Shown: positions 1-8,397 of the stretch, one piece after another
Layout of the letters: every line of letters starts with the position of its first letter
Numbering within the stretch: the first letter of the stretch is position 1
Assembly: GCA_002449265.1 (NCBI GenBank)
Contig: DKCV01000013.1
Span: 1-64,000, forward strand
Source of the DNA: Caryophanales bacterium UBA6865
GTDB lineage: Bacteria; Bacillota_I; Bacilli_A; RFN20; CAG-826
DNA length: 64,000 nt
Direction: 5' to 3'
The notes under the pieces: model-generated
Told to the model about the DNA's origin: nothing
Databases searched by the model: none
Seen by the model: only the letters and a program-made list of their open reading frames with translations
Position numbers and translations under genes: made by a program

Positions 1-3
1 ACA

Positions 4-99
4 TCAATTGAGAACTAACACTCGACCGATATATTCAAAAGGCTTTCTTCCAAACGATAATGTGAATGGGTTGTTTTTCTTTTCTTCATACGCTTTCAT
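4..99 (-). pseudogene. N-terminal fragment of an AAA-family ATPase
   Basis: A 31-codon reading frame starts at the ATG complementary to 97-99 and stops at TGA (4-6). Its product contains NPFTLSFGRKPFEYIGR. From memory, that resembles the N-terminus of a group of gut-Firmicutes AAA ATPases, where an 'NPF-T-x-x-FG' segment precedes the nucleotide-binding domain. After this segment the frame ends, so no Walker motifs are present. No good ribosome site is visible. It may be a decayed copy cut at the window edge or a chance frame; confidence is limited. Confidence 0.35.
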
Positions 100-218
100 A
101 CTTTTTCAAGATAAACGTTCATGGGAAAGCAATTAAAAGACGGAAAGCGGAATGAATAGGAAAGATTGTCATATTCACGACATAATGATTGACATATCTA
201 CCAATATCTACACGTTTT

Positions 219-247
219 TTGCACATATCTTGCACATGTTTTATATT
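219..247 (+). promoter_or_regulatory. Promoter with paired TTGCACAT boxes for the RelB/Doc pair
   Basis: A -35 box TTGCAC (219-224) is followed after 17 bp by TATATT (242-247), about 50 bp before the antitoxin start. TTGCACAT occurs twice, at 219-226 and 230-237, 11 bp or one helical turn apart, inside the promoter. That is a plausible binding site for the antitoxin, since RelB-type antitoxins repress their own operons. The operator role is inferred. Confidence 0.45.
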
Positions 248-300
248 TACTGTTCTTTAAGGAAATTGGATAATATTTGTAACAAGGAGGCGTGCTTATT

Positions 301-564
301 ATGGCTAGCGTAAACGTAACGATTAGAATGGACTTAGACGATAAAGTCCAATTGGAGAAACTTCTATCCGAATTTGGGCTTACGATGAACGCTGCTATTA
401 ATATGTTCGTTAAACAAACATTAAGAGAACAGAGCATCCCTTTCAAAATCACCAAAACTGCTAAGAATGCCAATATTCAGTATCTCGACCGAAAGACTAT
501 TGACAAAATGCTGAAACAATCGGAACAAGAGCACCACAAAGTCTATGAGGAGTTGGCCAAGTGA
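301..564 (+). CDS. RelB/DinJ-family antitoxin
   Basis: The predicted 87-residue protein begins with a ribbon-helix-helix segment: ASVNVTIRMDLDDKVQ, then a helix around LLSEFGLTMNAAINMFVKQTL. This is typical of RelB/DinJ antitoxins, which bind operator DNA through that half and neutralise the partner toxin with a flexible C-terminus. The ATG at 301 is preferred over the in-frame GTG at 292 because AGGAGG at 285-290 gives sensible spacing only to 301. The stop at 562-564 overlaps an ATG at 564-566, the likely original toxin start. The neighbour is a Doc/Fic toxin rather than a RelE/YafQ toxin, so the pairing is a hybrid. Confidence in the family is good; partner specificity is inferred. Confidence 0.85.
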   Translation: MASVNVTIRMDLDDKVQLEKLLSEFGLTMNAAINMFVKQTLREQSIPFKITKTAKNANIQYLDRKTIDKMLKQSEQEHHKVYEELAK

Positions 565-937
565 TGTTTTATTTTTCCAAAGACGAGATTTTCATATTCA
601 TACTGTGCTGATTGCTGATTTCGGTGGTAGTGACGGAATTAGAGATAGCGGTATATTAGAGTCGGCGATAAACACCCCGCTTCAAACTTTCGATTCCATT
701 GATCTTTACCCCTCGCCGGTAGAGAAGATAGCGAGGCTTTCGTTTGGATTAGCCATGGACCACCCGTTCTTTGATGGCAACAAACGAATTGCCGCCGCTA
801 TTTTGTATTTGGGGCTTAGCGCGAATAGATTCTCGCTTAAAGCCACGGATGAAGAAGTGATAGAGGAGTTCCTTGAACTTGCTTCTGGGGGCGTCCGATA
901 TCAAGATTTTCTTTCTTGGGTTCAATCTAAAATTTAA
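545..937 (+). CDS. Doc-like Fic-domain toxin, N-terminus disrupted by a frameshift
   Basis: The product has the Fic motif HPFFDGNKR and the Doc-type segment ADFGGSDGIRDSGILESAI. Doc toxins of this death-on-curing family phosphorylate EF-Tu and are kept in check by the cognate antitoxin. The open frame starts at 545 inside the antitoxin gene and gives an atypical start, MRSWPSDVLFFQRRD. The ATG at 564, overlapping the antitoxin stop, instead gives MFYFSKDEIF, which is the usual Doc beginning, but it hits a stop after 15 codons. Adding one T to the T-run at 589-592 would join the two parts. The gene therefore looks like a Doc gene with a one-base loss, or a sequencing error. An intact product from 545 is possible but would have an altered N-terminus. 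Confidence 0.75.
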   Translation: MRSWPSDVLFFQRRDFHIHTVLIADFGGSDGIRDSGILESAINTPLQTFDSIDLYPSPVEKIARLSFGLAMDHPFFDGNKRIAAAILYLGLSANRFSLKATDEEVIEEFLELASGGVRYQDFLSWVQSKI

Positions 938-979
938 ATCCGTGATAGACGTCTTAACTGTATTTTGGACTATTTTATA

Positions 980-1019
980 GTTGGAACTTTATCGAAAATG
1001 AGAATATTCCAACGATAAA
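980..1019 (+). other. Interleaved inverted repeats downstream of doc
   Basis: The 938-1092 gap holds two inverted repeats in interleaved order: GTTGGAA (980-986), TTTATCG (988-994), TTCCAAC (1007-1013), CGATAAA (1013-1019). Interleaving corresponds to an H-type pseudoknot rather than a simple hairpin. No U-tract follows, so it is not a standard terminator. No gene is seen in the gap. Confidence 0.3.
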
Positions 1020-1092
1020 ATACTTTTCGTTGCAAGAAAAATAGGAATTTTAAGGCTACAGATTTCTCAGTTTTTCAAGTCTTATAAATGGG

Positions 1093-2493
1093 TTAAAGTT
1101 CTACGCTACTTGCGCTTTCTATGGAGGAATTTCTTTCTTTTAAATCGTTTAGATACGCAAAGAACATGTAGAGAGGAATCGTCAATATCTTGTTTTCTTT
1201 GTCATAGCCGTAGTTACTCGCTGAGGTCTTTACGCAATACGTGTATTCGTTAAGCTGCTTGAATTTTTTGATGGAAGACAGTTTGCCTTTTTCTTTTTTA
1301 GCATCCAGAGGAATAATTTTGTTTTGATTGTGTAAAAGGAATTCGAATTCCGCATTATCCTTCCCTTTCCAAAAGAAGAGTGGGATGTTTTTTGCCTCTA
1401 GTTCATTTGCCACATAGTTTTCGAAAAAGACGCCAGACAGGGTGTTCTTTATGGCGGGATTCACGAAAGTGGACATGTTAATCCCGCTTTGGTACGCTAA
1501 GAAGCCTAAATCCATCAAATATAGTCTGAAATTCGATCCATCCGTTGGTGAAAAAGGTAAAGTAACTTTTTCCTTTACTTGTTCAGATTGATAAACTACT
1601 CCAGCGGTCAAAAGCCATTCAATTGGGGATTTTAGGTCCCTTGTTTTTAGTTTTTTGTCTAGCAAAGATGCTTTAAAATTCTTGGATTCTTTATTTAGCT
1701 GCTGATAGATACTTTTCAGGATGAGTTTAGAACGAACAATGGACTCGCTACTGACTTGATAAAGATCCATATCGTTCAAATAATCGTCAAAGATGGAAAT
1801 GATGTTTTCTCTGATTTTCACTAATGGCTCTTTGTCTAGAAACATCTGGACGTTTTCGGGCATGCCACCCACCAATAAGTATTTGTATAAAACGTCTAAC
1901 GCCATTTCGTGGATTTCTTGATCTAAAGGTGTCTTCGTTTTGTAGGCGTCCATGATTTTTGCATAGAGGAGCTTATTGCAATTGAATAGAAATTCATCAA
2001 AAGAAAGGGGATGCATCACAATTTCTTCGATAGCTCCGACTGGGAAAAAGAAGCCTTCCGAGTTTTGCTGGCGATCGATTTTGTGCTGCCTTTTCAATTT
2101 GATTCTAACCATCGAGCCAGAAGCAATAACGGGTATATCTCTAAAATCTTGCTTGAAGTATTTTAAGGAGGTGATGATTGGTAGAGCTTCTTGTATCTCA
2201 TCAAATATGAGTAAGGTGTTCTTATCGATGGGGCGATTCTCGCGCAAGGAAAGGAATTCGATGATTTTTTTGGCGTCTACTATCGATGAATTCTTCCCGT
2301 TTCCATTTATAAATAAACGCGCATCGTCGTCCTTTTTGAAATCGATATAGATGTAGTTATCTTTGTAATATCTTTCTGCGAAGATGTCTTTGATCAAGTA
2401 GGTCTTACCAATCTGCCTTGCCCCGTAGACGACAAGAGGCTTCATTCTCATTTCGTTCCATTCAATGATTTTCTTTAAAGCGTTTCTTTCCAT
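1093..2493 (-). CDS. AAA+ ATPase with C-terminal DUF4143 domain (copy A)
   Basis: This 466-residue protein has Walker A GARQIGKT at residues 24-31, Walker B LLIFDEIQE near residue 95, and the DEIQ signature common to AAA_14/DUF4143 proteins. The C-terminal part contains AEFEFLLHN followed by PLDAKK, spaced like the acidic and D/ExK elements of PD-(D/E)XK nuclease folds. The family is abundant and multicopy in gut bacteria; its cellular role is not established. The start codon sits 23 nt downstream of a promoter whose -35 box lies inside a 33-bp-period direct repeat (2537-2620). No adjacent co-directional gene belongs to an operon with it. Four more copies occur in this window. The ATPase call is firm; nuclease activity is inference. 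Confidence 0.85.
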   Translation of the reverse strand: MERNALKKIIEWNEMRMKPLVVYGARQIGKTYLIKDIFAERYYKDNYIYIDFKKDDDARLFINGNGKNSSIVDAKKIIEFLSLRENRPIDKNTLLIFDEIQEALPIITSLKYFKQDFRDIPVIASGSMVRIKLKRQHKIDRQQNSEGFFFPVGAIEEIVMHPLSFDEFLFNCNKLLYAKIMDAYKTKTPLDQEIHEMALDVLYKYLLVGGMPENVQMFLDKEPLVKIRENIISIFDDYLNDMDLYQVSSESIVRSKLILKSIYQQLNKESKNFKASLLDKKLKTRDLKSPIEWLLTAGVVYQSEQVKEKVTLPFSPTDGSNFRLYLMDLGFLAYQSGINMSTFVNPAIKNTLSGVFFENYVANELEAKNIPLFFWKGKDNAEFEFLLHNQNKIIPLDAKKEKGKLSSIKKFKQLNEYTYCVKTSASNYGYDKENKILTIPLYMFFAYLNDLKERNSSIESASSVEL

Positions 2494-2517
2494 TTATTAG
2501 ACACCTTTCTTAAGAAA

Positions 2518-2620
2518 ATCTTAGTCTAATAACATAAAAAGTGCAATTTGATGCCTCAAAAAATACCTTAAATGTGCAATCTGATATGTTAAAAAACATC
2601 TAAAATGTGCAAAGTAGGCA
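2518..2620 (-). promoter_or_regulatory. Promoter with three 33-bp-period repeats upstream of ATPase copy A
   Basis: On the plus strand the motif AAA(A/T)GTGCAA starts at 2537, 2570 and 2603, exactly 33 bp apart. The first two continue similarly (TTTGATGC and TCTGATAT) and the third diverges. Read on the gene strand, the proximal unit supplies TTGCAC (2541-2546) as the -35 box. It is followed after 17 bp by TAAGAT (2518-2523) as the -10 box. The repeats therefore sit on the promoter and are a likely operator. The remainder of 2494-2892 holds no gene I can support. Confidence 0.6.
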
Positions 2621-2892
2621 TTTTATGGAATGTTTTCAAAACCATCAGAAATGTAGGGTACTATCCTTAAAACCCCGTCTTTTTTCTTTTCCTACGAATT
2701 GATTGCTTTAGTTTTTATGACGATATTTTTGATAAAAAAGACAATAAAGCGATATTTTGCTGATTTAATCTCTCGTTACACTTCTAAAACGCTATCAGTC
2801 GATTAAAACTGCCAAATGGCACGAAAAATCGAATAGAACTATTGATGAGGCAGTGCGCCTAATATAAAATTGAAGTATCGAGGGTTAACACT

Positions 2893-4206
2893 ATGGCATT
2901 GATCAAAAGAGACAAATATTTAAACCAGCTAATTAATAAGATTGGTAACGGCATGATTAAAGTCATTACCGGGATGCGTCGATCTGGCAAATCCTATCTT
3001 TTGAATGAGATTTTCTATCAATATTTGCTTGCTGAAAGAAAAGTAAACGCCTCGCATATTATCAAATTCGCTTTTGATAAAAATGAAGATTTAAAGAAGG
3101 TTGGCGAAAGCTTTCTCACACTAAAAAAAGAAAAAAGGAAAGTAGACCCATATAAGTTCACCGACTATATCGATAAGATAACCGCTGAACCTGGTCATTA
3201 TTTCCTTCTTTTGGACGAAGTGCAGGAACTCGATTCTTTCGAATATGTTTTGAATAGTTACGTTGGTAATGATAAATTCGATGTCTATGTGACTGGCAGC
3301 AACGCCAAATTCTTAGTGAAGGACATCATCACTGAATTTCGAGGGAGAGGCGATAAGATTCATGTCCTTCCTTTAGCCTTTTCGGAATGCTGGAATTACT
3401 ATGATAGTGACAAAAAGGAAGCGCTAGAAAAATATATGCGGTATGGTGGCTTGCCATTCGCCGTATTAGCGCCTACTGATGAAGAAAAAATCAATTACAT
3501 CAAAACCCAAAGCGATGAAACCTACCTTACCGATATCATTGATAGGTTCCATGTAAAAAACAAAATTGAATTGGATGAGCTATTCAACATCCTTGCATCT
3601 GGCATATCGGGTTTGGTTAATCCCAAAAAGTTAGCGGATACTTTTAGAAGTGTTCATAACGATGGACTAAGCGAAGATACCATAGCCCAATATATCAAAT
3701 ATTTTGAAGATTCTTTTCTCGTTAGCATCGCTAACAAATATGATGTTAAAGGCAAAAAGTATATTTCCACGCCGTATAAAGTGTATTTCGAGGATCTTGG
3801 CGTTAGAAATGCGCGAATCAATTTTAGACAAACCGAATTCAATCACATCATGGAAAACGTTATCTATAACGAATTAAGGTATCGTGGTTTTTCCGTCGAT
3901 GTCGGTGAAGTGGAGATTAGAGAAAACGTCAAGGATGAAGACGGAAATAGTAAAAGAAAGCAATACTCTGCAGAAGTGGATTTCGTCGCGAATTACGGCA
4001 GCAAAAGATATTACATACAGTCGGTGTATAAAATTAACGATGAAGATAAGCTGAATCAAGAAATCAAGTCTCTTAAAAGCATCGGCGACTCATTTAAAAA
4101 AATTGTTGTTGTCTACGATTACATTGTTCCGAGCTACGATGATAGTGGCATTTTCTATATTGGATTAAGAGAATTCCTTTCCGACCCAAATAGTCTTGAG
4201 AAATAG
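2893..4206 (+). CDS. AAA+ ATPase with DUF4143-like C-terminus (copy E, degenerate nuclease motif)
   Basis: This 437-residue protein has Walker A GMRRSGKS near residues 27-34, Walker B FLLLDEVQE, and the family DEVQ signature. The C-terminus has AEVDFVANYGSKRYYIQSVYK. Its acidic EVDF element aligns with the other copies, but the expected (D/E)xK is replaced by QSV, so any nuclease centre would be incomplete. GAGGG just before the ATG at 2893 is the ribosome site. Unlike the other four copies, its upstream region (2640-2892) shows no clear 33-bp repeat. There are only weak pairs, such as CGATATTTT at 2721 and 2750. This suggests a different subfamily. Function is unknown. Confidence 0.82.
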   Translation: MALIKRDKYLNQLINKIGNGMIKVITGMRRSGKSYLLNEIFYQYLLAERKVNASHIIKFAFDKNEDLKKVGESFLTLKKEKRKVDPYKFTDYIDKITAEPGHYFLLLDEVQELDSFEYVLNSYVGNDKFDVYVTGSNAKFLVKDIITEFRGRGDKIHVLPLAFSECWNYYDSDKKEALEKYMRYGGLPFAVLAPTDEEKINYIKTQSDETYLTDIIDRFHVKNKIELDELFNILASGISGLVNPKKLADTFRSVHNDGLSEDTIAQYIKYFEDSFLVSIANKYDVKGKKYISTPYKVYFEDLGVRNARINFRQTEFNHIMENVIYNELRYRGFSVDVGEVEIRENVKDEDGNSKRKQYSAEVDFVANYGSKRYYIQSVYKINDEDKLNQEIKSLKSIGDSFKKIVVVYDYIVPSYDDSGIFYIGLREFLSDPNSLEK

Positions 4207-4344
4207 TTAGTTTGTTTTCATGAGCGCTTAAGCATGAATAACTAACCATATTTAGTTTGGCTTTTAAAAATAAATTGCCCACCTTGTTTCAACAAGACTT
4301 ACTAATTCATCAAAGTATTGCAAAGATTTTATATGCGTAAAAAC

Positions 4345-4425
4345 ATATATTAAAATATAATAAAAGTAGTTAGAATTTGAGAAATTCACATAAAAATATC
4401 TATTAAAATATATAAAATCATTAGA
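4345..4425. repeat. AT-rich imperfect direct repeat pair
   Basis: The 4207-4525 gap has no gene. TTAAAATATA occurs at 4350-4359 and 4403-4412 in longer, imperfectly matching AT-rich contexts ending in TTAGAA, 53 bp apart. A separate inverted repeat, AGTTAGT and AACTAAC, flanks the end of copy E near 4205-4246. Significance is unknown. Confidence 0.3.
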
Positions 4426-4426
4426 A

Positions 4427-4506
4427 CTGAAAAAGCGTCAGTTTTATGCTTATCAGCTTTTAGTATCTAGCGATAAAATCAGCTTATAAGTTTTTAACTA
4501 ACGCTT
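4427..4506 (-). terminator. Long-stem intrinsic terminator of the glycan operon
   Basis: Read on the minus strand, AAGCGTTAGTT (4496-4506) pairs with AACTGACGCTT (4433-4443). An inner stem, CTTATaAGCT with AGCTgATAAG, extends it. TTTTTC follows the outer stem. It lies just past the GH2 stop codon, where the ten-gene operon should end. Confidence 0.6.
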
Positions 4507-4525
4507 AAGGAACTACGTCTAAATA

Positions 4526-6262
4526 TTATTCTCTAGGCATTCCGAATATTTTACGCAGCGCTTCTTTTGGTAGTTTATAGGTGCGATCTTCTTTGACTAA
4601 GCCATTGACCTCTTGCTCGACATCGGAGAGTTGGGTATAGCAAAATCCTTCAAAGAAGGGGATTTCTACGGTGGATTTTACGAGTAAGGAAAGACGATTG
4701 AGGAAGTCTTCGGTACTAGTGACGCCTTCTCCATACCCCCAACTTTCGTTCTTTCCACCGTAATTGCATTTAAAGGCTGTTCCGCCGAATTCGGTTAGTA
4801 ACATTGGTTCACCTTTATATGAATAGTTGTCTACGAAGGCATGTTTCCCTCTCCATTCGTAATGAACGGTGGACGCTTCTATTGCAGTTGGGTACTTCTT
4901 TTTTAAGGCTTCTCCATTTTGCTCATAATCGTGGATGGTGATAAGACTAGAATGCGTATGTTCCCAGCCATCATTGGAAATGCAGAACCGGGTAGGGTCT
5001 AATTTCTTTGTTAAATCTACGATATGGTTCACGAAGGCTTGGGTTTCTACATTTGTTCCAACGTCTTCAATCCCCCAAGATTCATTAAAAGGGACCCATG
5101 TAATGATGGAAGGATGGTTTTTGAGCTGATGGAGCGCGAGCGTGTATTCTCGCTCGAATGTCTTTTTGCTTTTCTCTGTGAGTTCATACATCGAAGGCAT
5201 TTCACCCCAAGTGAGGTAACCAAGCATATCCGCGTAATAATAGAACCGCTCATCCTCGATCTTTTGGTGTTTTCTAGCCCCATTAAAACCGATATCCATC
5301 ATTAAAGAGATATCGTTAAGAAGCTCTTCTCCATTTTTAGGGGTGAGTTTTCCCTCTTTGAAATAGCCTTGATCTAATACAAGCCTTTGATAAAGAGGTT
5401 TGTCGTTTAGATATACTTTGCCGTTTTTCGTTTCTAAGTGGCGGAAGGCAAAATAAGAATCTAATGAATCGATAAGCTCATCGTTTTTGTATAGAGATAT
5501 CTTTAAACCATAGATTTCTGGCGAAAGTACGTTCCACAAATGAAACGGAGAAGGAATCTTGATTTCGATTTCATTCGAATCGCTTTCTTTTCGAGCGATT
5601 TCTTTATCATCGTAAGTTACTACGACGACCCTTTTTAGTTTTTCGTTCCCGTTTGTTTTTAAGGATAAAGAAACGGACTTCTTTTTTATGTCTGGTGAGA
5701 TAGAGAAATCTTCAATATAAGTAGAAGGGACTTCTTCTAGCCAAACGGTTTTATAGATACCGGTTGTGTCTAGATACCAGCAACCAAAATTCTTATCTTC
5801 CCATCTTTGTTTGCCTCTTGGCTTTTCTTTGGAGTAGTCGTCGTGACAATGGATGACAAGAAGGTTTTTTCCCATCTTTAAAAATGAGGTTAATTCGAAT
5901 GTTTCACGGTGATAGGCCCCCGAGTCCCTACCGACGAATTCCCCGTTTAGATAAACGGAAGTTTCATAGTCAGCCCCTTCTAGATGGAGCAATAATCTTT
6001 TGTTATCTTTTTTCTTGTAGGTGATTTCTTTTTGATACCACACATCGTCGCAGCGTTTACCCTCGCCAATCCCTGAAGCGGGTGCTTCATAGCAAAAAGG
6101 AACAAGGATATCGCGTTCTTTTTGAAAGCCATTTTGGAAATTCTTTTGATTGCCTTCACCAAGATAATCCATGTAAAAATCCCATTTGCCATTGAGACTA
6201 GTGAAGGAATTTCGTCTCGCTAGAGGTCTAGGATAGTCGTCAACAATCATTTTCTTTTTCAT
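4526..6262 (-). CDS. Glycoside hydrolase family 2 (beta-galactosidase/beta-glucuronidase type)
   Basis: A predicted cytoplasmic 578-residue enzyme; no signal peptide is seen. It has an N-terminal jelly-roll sugar-binding domain (SLNGKWDFYMD), a middle Ig-like domain, and a C-terminal TIM barrel. In family 2 the acid/base and nucleophile are glutamates. Here they are visible as E394 in PFNESWG and E491 in TEFGGTAF. The start MKKKMIVDDYP at 6262 is chosen because its ATG overlaps the TGA of the GH36 gene by four bases (ATGA), a sign of translational coupling. The length resembles short GH2 enzymes of about 600 residues. It is the last gene of the operon and probably removes terminal beta-linked galactose or glucuronic acid from imported oligosaccharides. 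Exact substrate is unknown. Confidence 0.88.
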   Translation of the reverse strand: MKKKMIVDDYPRPLARRNSFTSLNGKWDFYMDYLGEGNQKNFQNGFQKERDILVPFCYEAPASGIGEGKRCDDVWYQKEITYKKKDNKRLLLHLEGADYETSVYLNGEFVGRDSGAYHRETFELTSFLKMGKNLLVIHCHDDYSKEKPRGKQRWEDKNFGCWYLDTTGIYKTVWLEEVPSTYIEDFSISPDIKKKSVSLSLKTNGNEKLKRVVVVTYDDKEIARKESDSNEIEIKIPSPFHLWNVLSPEIYGLKISLYKNDELIDSLDSYFAFRHLETKNGKVYLNDKPLYQRLVLDQGYFKEGKLTPKNGEELLNDISLMMDIGFNGARKHQKIEDERFYYYADMLGYLTWGEMPSMYELTEKSKKTFEREYTLALHQLKNHPSIITWVPFNESWGIEDVGTNVETQAFVNHIVDLTKKLDPTRFCISNDGWEHTHSSLITIHDYEQNGEALKKKYPTAIEASTVHYEWRGKHAFVDNYSYKGEPMLLTEFGGTAFKCNYGGKNESWGYGEGVTSTEDFLNRLSLLVKSTVEIPFFEGFCYTQLSDVEQEVNGLVKEDRTYKLPKEALRKIFGMPRE

Positions 6263-8397
6263 AATGTTTTCTCCATGATGAGTAGTAATTTTGTTTGTCC
6301 TTTTTTCGTTAAGGACTTGCAAGAATAGCCTTTTTTGATGAGGGTAGAACCTTGATAGATATTTCCTTCAATTTCGTATTTTTTAGAAGGAATTAAATCC
6401 TTTAAATAGACGAGAATCTCTTTATCGATATCCTCGACTAGACTAAGAAGCAGGAATCCTATTTTTTTGTTTTTGGATAAAGATAGTTCCGCTAGATACC
6501 CGTCTTTGAACGGGTTTGAATAACGATGAATTTCTCCATTTTGAACGGCTTCTGCGTGGAATTTATGATAAAGTTCATCGTACTTCCTTAATAAAGCCTT
6601 ATCTTCTTCCTTTAACGTTAAAGGGTTCATTTCATAGCCATACGTCCCTAAGAAAGCGACATTCGCTTTATCTAGGATTGAGGAGTTTGCTGCCGAAACA
6701 TGGGAAGAGATGACGCTTAACGGATACGCAAACGATGTCCCGTATTGAATCAAAGTCCGGTCTAACGGGTTTGTATTATCGCTACACCAAATGAGGGAAG
6801 AGAAATAAAGCATCCCTAAGTCGAATCTCCCTCCGCCTGAGGCGCAGTTCTCAAATAAAATTCCGGGGAATTTTTTGAGTAATTCATTCATGAATTCATA
6901 TACGCCCAAGATGTTTTTGTGAAAGAGTTCCCCTTGAGGAGAATAGAGAGAATAAATATCCCCCAAGTAACGGTTCATATCGTATTTGATATAGTCAATC
7001 TTTACTCCTTCTAAAGATTTCGTTATCGAAGAGAGGATAAATTCTCTTACCTGAGGATTAGAAAAATCTAATACGAGCTGATTGCGGGAATATAGCTTTT
7101 CTAATTTTGGGTGAGAGATGACCCAGTCGGGGTGCTTAAGGAACAATTCCGTATCGATATTGACCATTTCTGGTTCTAGCCAAATTCCAAATTTCATCCC
7201 TAAGGAGTGAACATAATGAGAAAGCTTCACTAAATCCACTTTCTTCTTATTGACTCTCCAATCTCCTAATCCATGGCTATCGTCATTTCTAGAAGAGAAC
7301 CAGCCATCATCCAAAACGAATAATTCTGCACCGATATCTTTTGCGTTTTTCGCGTATTCCATGATAGAAGAAAGGGTGAAATTCATTCCAGTCCCTTCCC
7401 AAGAATTAAAGATAAGGGGGAGAGGCTTATTACTAATTTCGGGAAGAATGTGCTTTTTGATGAATTCGTGATTGGTGATGGATAAAGGGTCGAATCCACT
7501 CGAGGAATAACCAATCACGACTTCTGGAGAAAGGAAGCTCTCGCCTTTTTTGAGTGAATAAGAGAAGCCATCGTCATTGATTCCGACATTGATTCTTAAT
7601 TTGTCGGTACTAGAAACGTAGATTTCGTTTTTGTAGTTCCCGCTATAAAGAAGATTAAAGGAATAGCATTCGCCCTCTTTTTCCGAAAGGCGTTTGTCAC
7701 CCACGATAAAGAAGGGGTTTTCGTAATGCCCGCTTCTCCCTTCTAAGGAGAATAAGACTTTATTTCCATACCCGATTCTTTCTTCTTGGTATTGCCTTTC
7801 TTTAGCCCATCGTCCAGGAAAATGGATTAATGTTTGGTCTTTATAATCGAAATCGATCGTAGAAGAGACAACCTTCTTTAAAAGAACGCTTTTCCTTGTT
7901 TTATTTTCGATACGCGTGCTTTTTACAAGGATATTCTCTTTTTCAAAAAGGGTATAAGTCGCGTATAAATAGATATTTCGATACGCGTCTTTTAGCTTTA
8001 GCGTGACTGAAGTCGCTTCTTCTTTATTTCTAGTATGAGGATAGTTTTCCCCATATTCATTATGGCTTTTATGCGAAAGGCTTACGAAACGGAAGTCAGT
8101 AAGTTCGTCGTCATTTTGAGAAACGACAAAAGAAGAGGGGCGAAGGTCCATCCTTAAATGCGAACCAAATTCATTACGAGAAATATTGGGGTAATAGTCA
8201 TCTAGATTTTGAAAACGCCCGTTTTCGAAATATTGGAAATTCTCTCCTCCTTCTTGTTTTAAGGAAGATAAATCATGGATTCTTTTTCCAAAATAAAGAT
8301 GCTCGATGATTCTATGGGAATTAATCTTCATCACGTAGGATATATCATGAGAATAGAGATGAAGAAGCCTGGTTTTCTTGTAGTAGAGGCAGCCCAT
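6259..8397 (-). CDS. GH36 alpha-galactosidase
   Basis: A 712-residue cytoplasmic enzyme with the family order: an N-terminal beta-supersandwich, a (beta/alpha)8 barrel starting near FVLDDGWFSSR, and a C-terminal beta-sheet domain. The nucleophile is D473 in IKYDMNR and the acid/base is D540 in CSDNTNP. NCASGGGRFD supplies substrate-binding residues. These are standard clan GH-D retaining-enzyme features. The gene overlaps the SGNH gene upstream (TAATG junction) and the GH2 gene downstream (ATGA), so all three are translationally coupled. It probably releases alpha-galactose from the oligosaccharide brought in by the ABC importer. Close relatives can act on raffinose-type or other alpha-galactosides, so the natural substrate is not fixed. 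Confidence 0.92.
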   Translation of the reverse strand: MGCLYYKKTRLLHLYSHDISYVMKINSHRIIEHLYFGKRIHDLSSLKQEGGENFQYFENGRFQNLDDYYPNISRNEFGSHLRMDLRPSSFVVSQNDDELTDFRFVSLSHKSHNEYGENYPHTRNKEEATSVTLKLKDAYRNIYLYATYTLFEKENILVKSTRIENKTRKSVLLKKVVSSTIDFDYKDQTLIHFPGRWAKERQYQEERIGYGNKVLFSLEGRSGHYENPFFIVGDKRLSEKEGECYSFNLLYSGNYKNEIYVSSTDKLRINVGINDDGFSYSLKKGESFLSPEVVIGYSSSGFDPLSITNHEFIKKHILPEISNKPLPLIFNSWEGTGMNFTLSSIMEYAKNAKDIGAELFVLDDGWFSSRNDDSHGLGDWRVNKKKVDLVKLSHYVHSLGMKFGIWLEPEMVNIDTELFLKHPDWVISHPKLEKLYSRNQLVLDFSNPQVREFILSSITKSLEGVKIDYIKYDMNRYLGDIYSLYSPQGELFHKNILGVYEFMNELLKKFPGILFENCASGGGRFDLGMLYFSSLIWCSDNTNPLDRTLIQYGTSFAYPLSVISSHVSAANSSILDKANVAFLGTYGYEMNPLTLKEEDKALLRKYDELYHKFHAEAVQNGEIHRYSNPFKDGYLAELSLSKNKKIGFLLLSLVEDIDKEILVYLKDLIPSKKYEIEGNIYQGSTLIKKGYSCKSLTKKGQTKLLLIMEKTL

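Noticed and set aside
2721..2766. A phased repeat array before ATPase copy E
   Set aside because: CGATATTTT occurs twice, but 29 bp apart and in AT-rich DNA. TCGATTAAAACT and TCGAATAGAACT are 30 bp apart. Neither has the exact step or core length of the other arrays.
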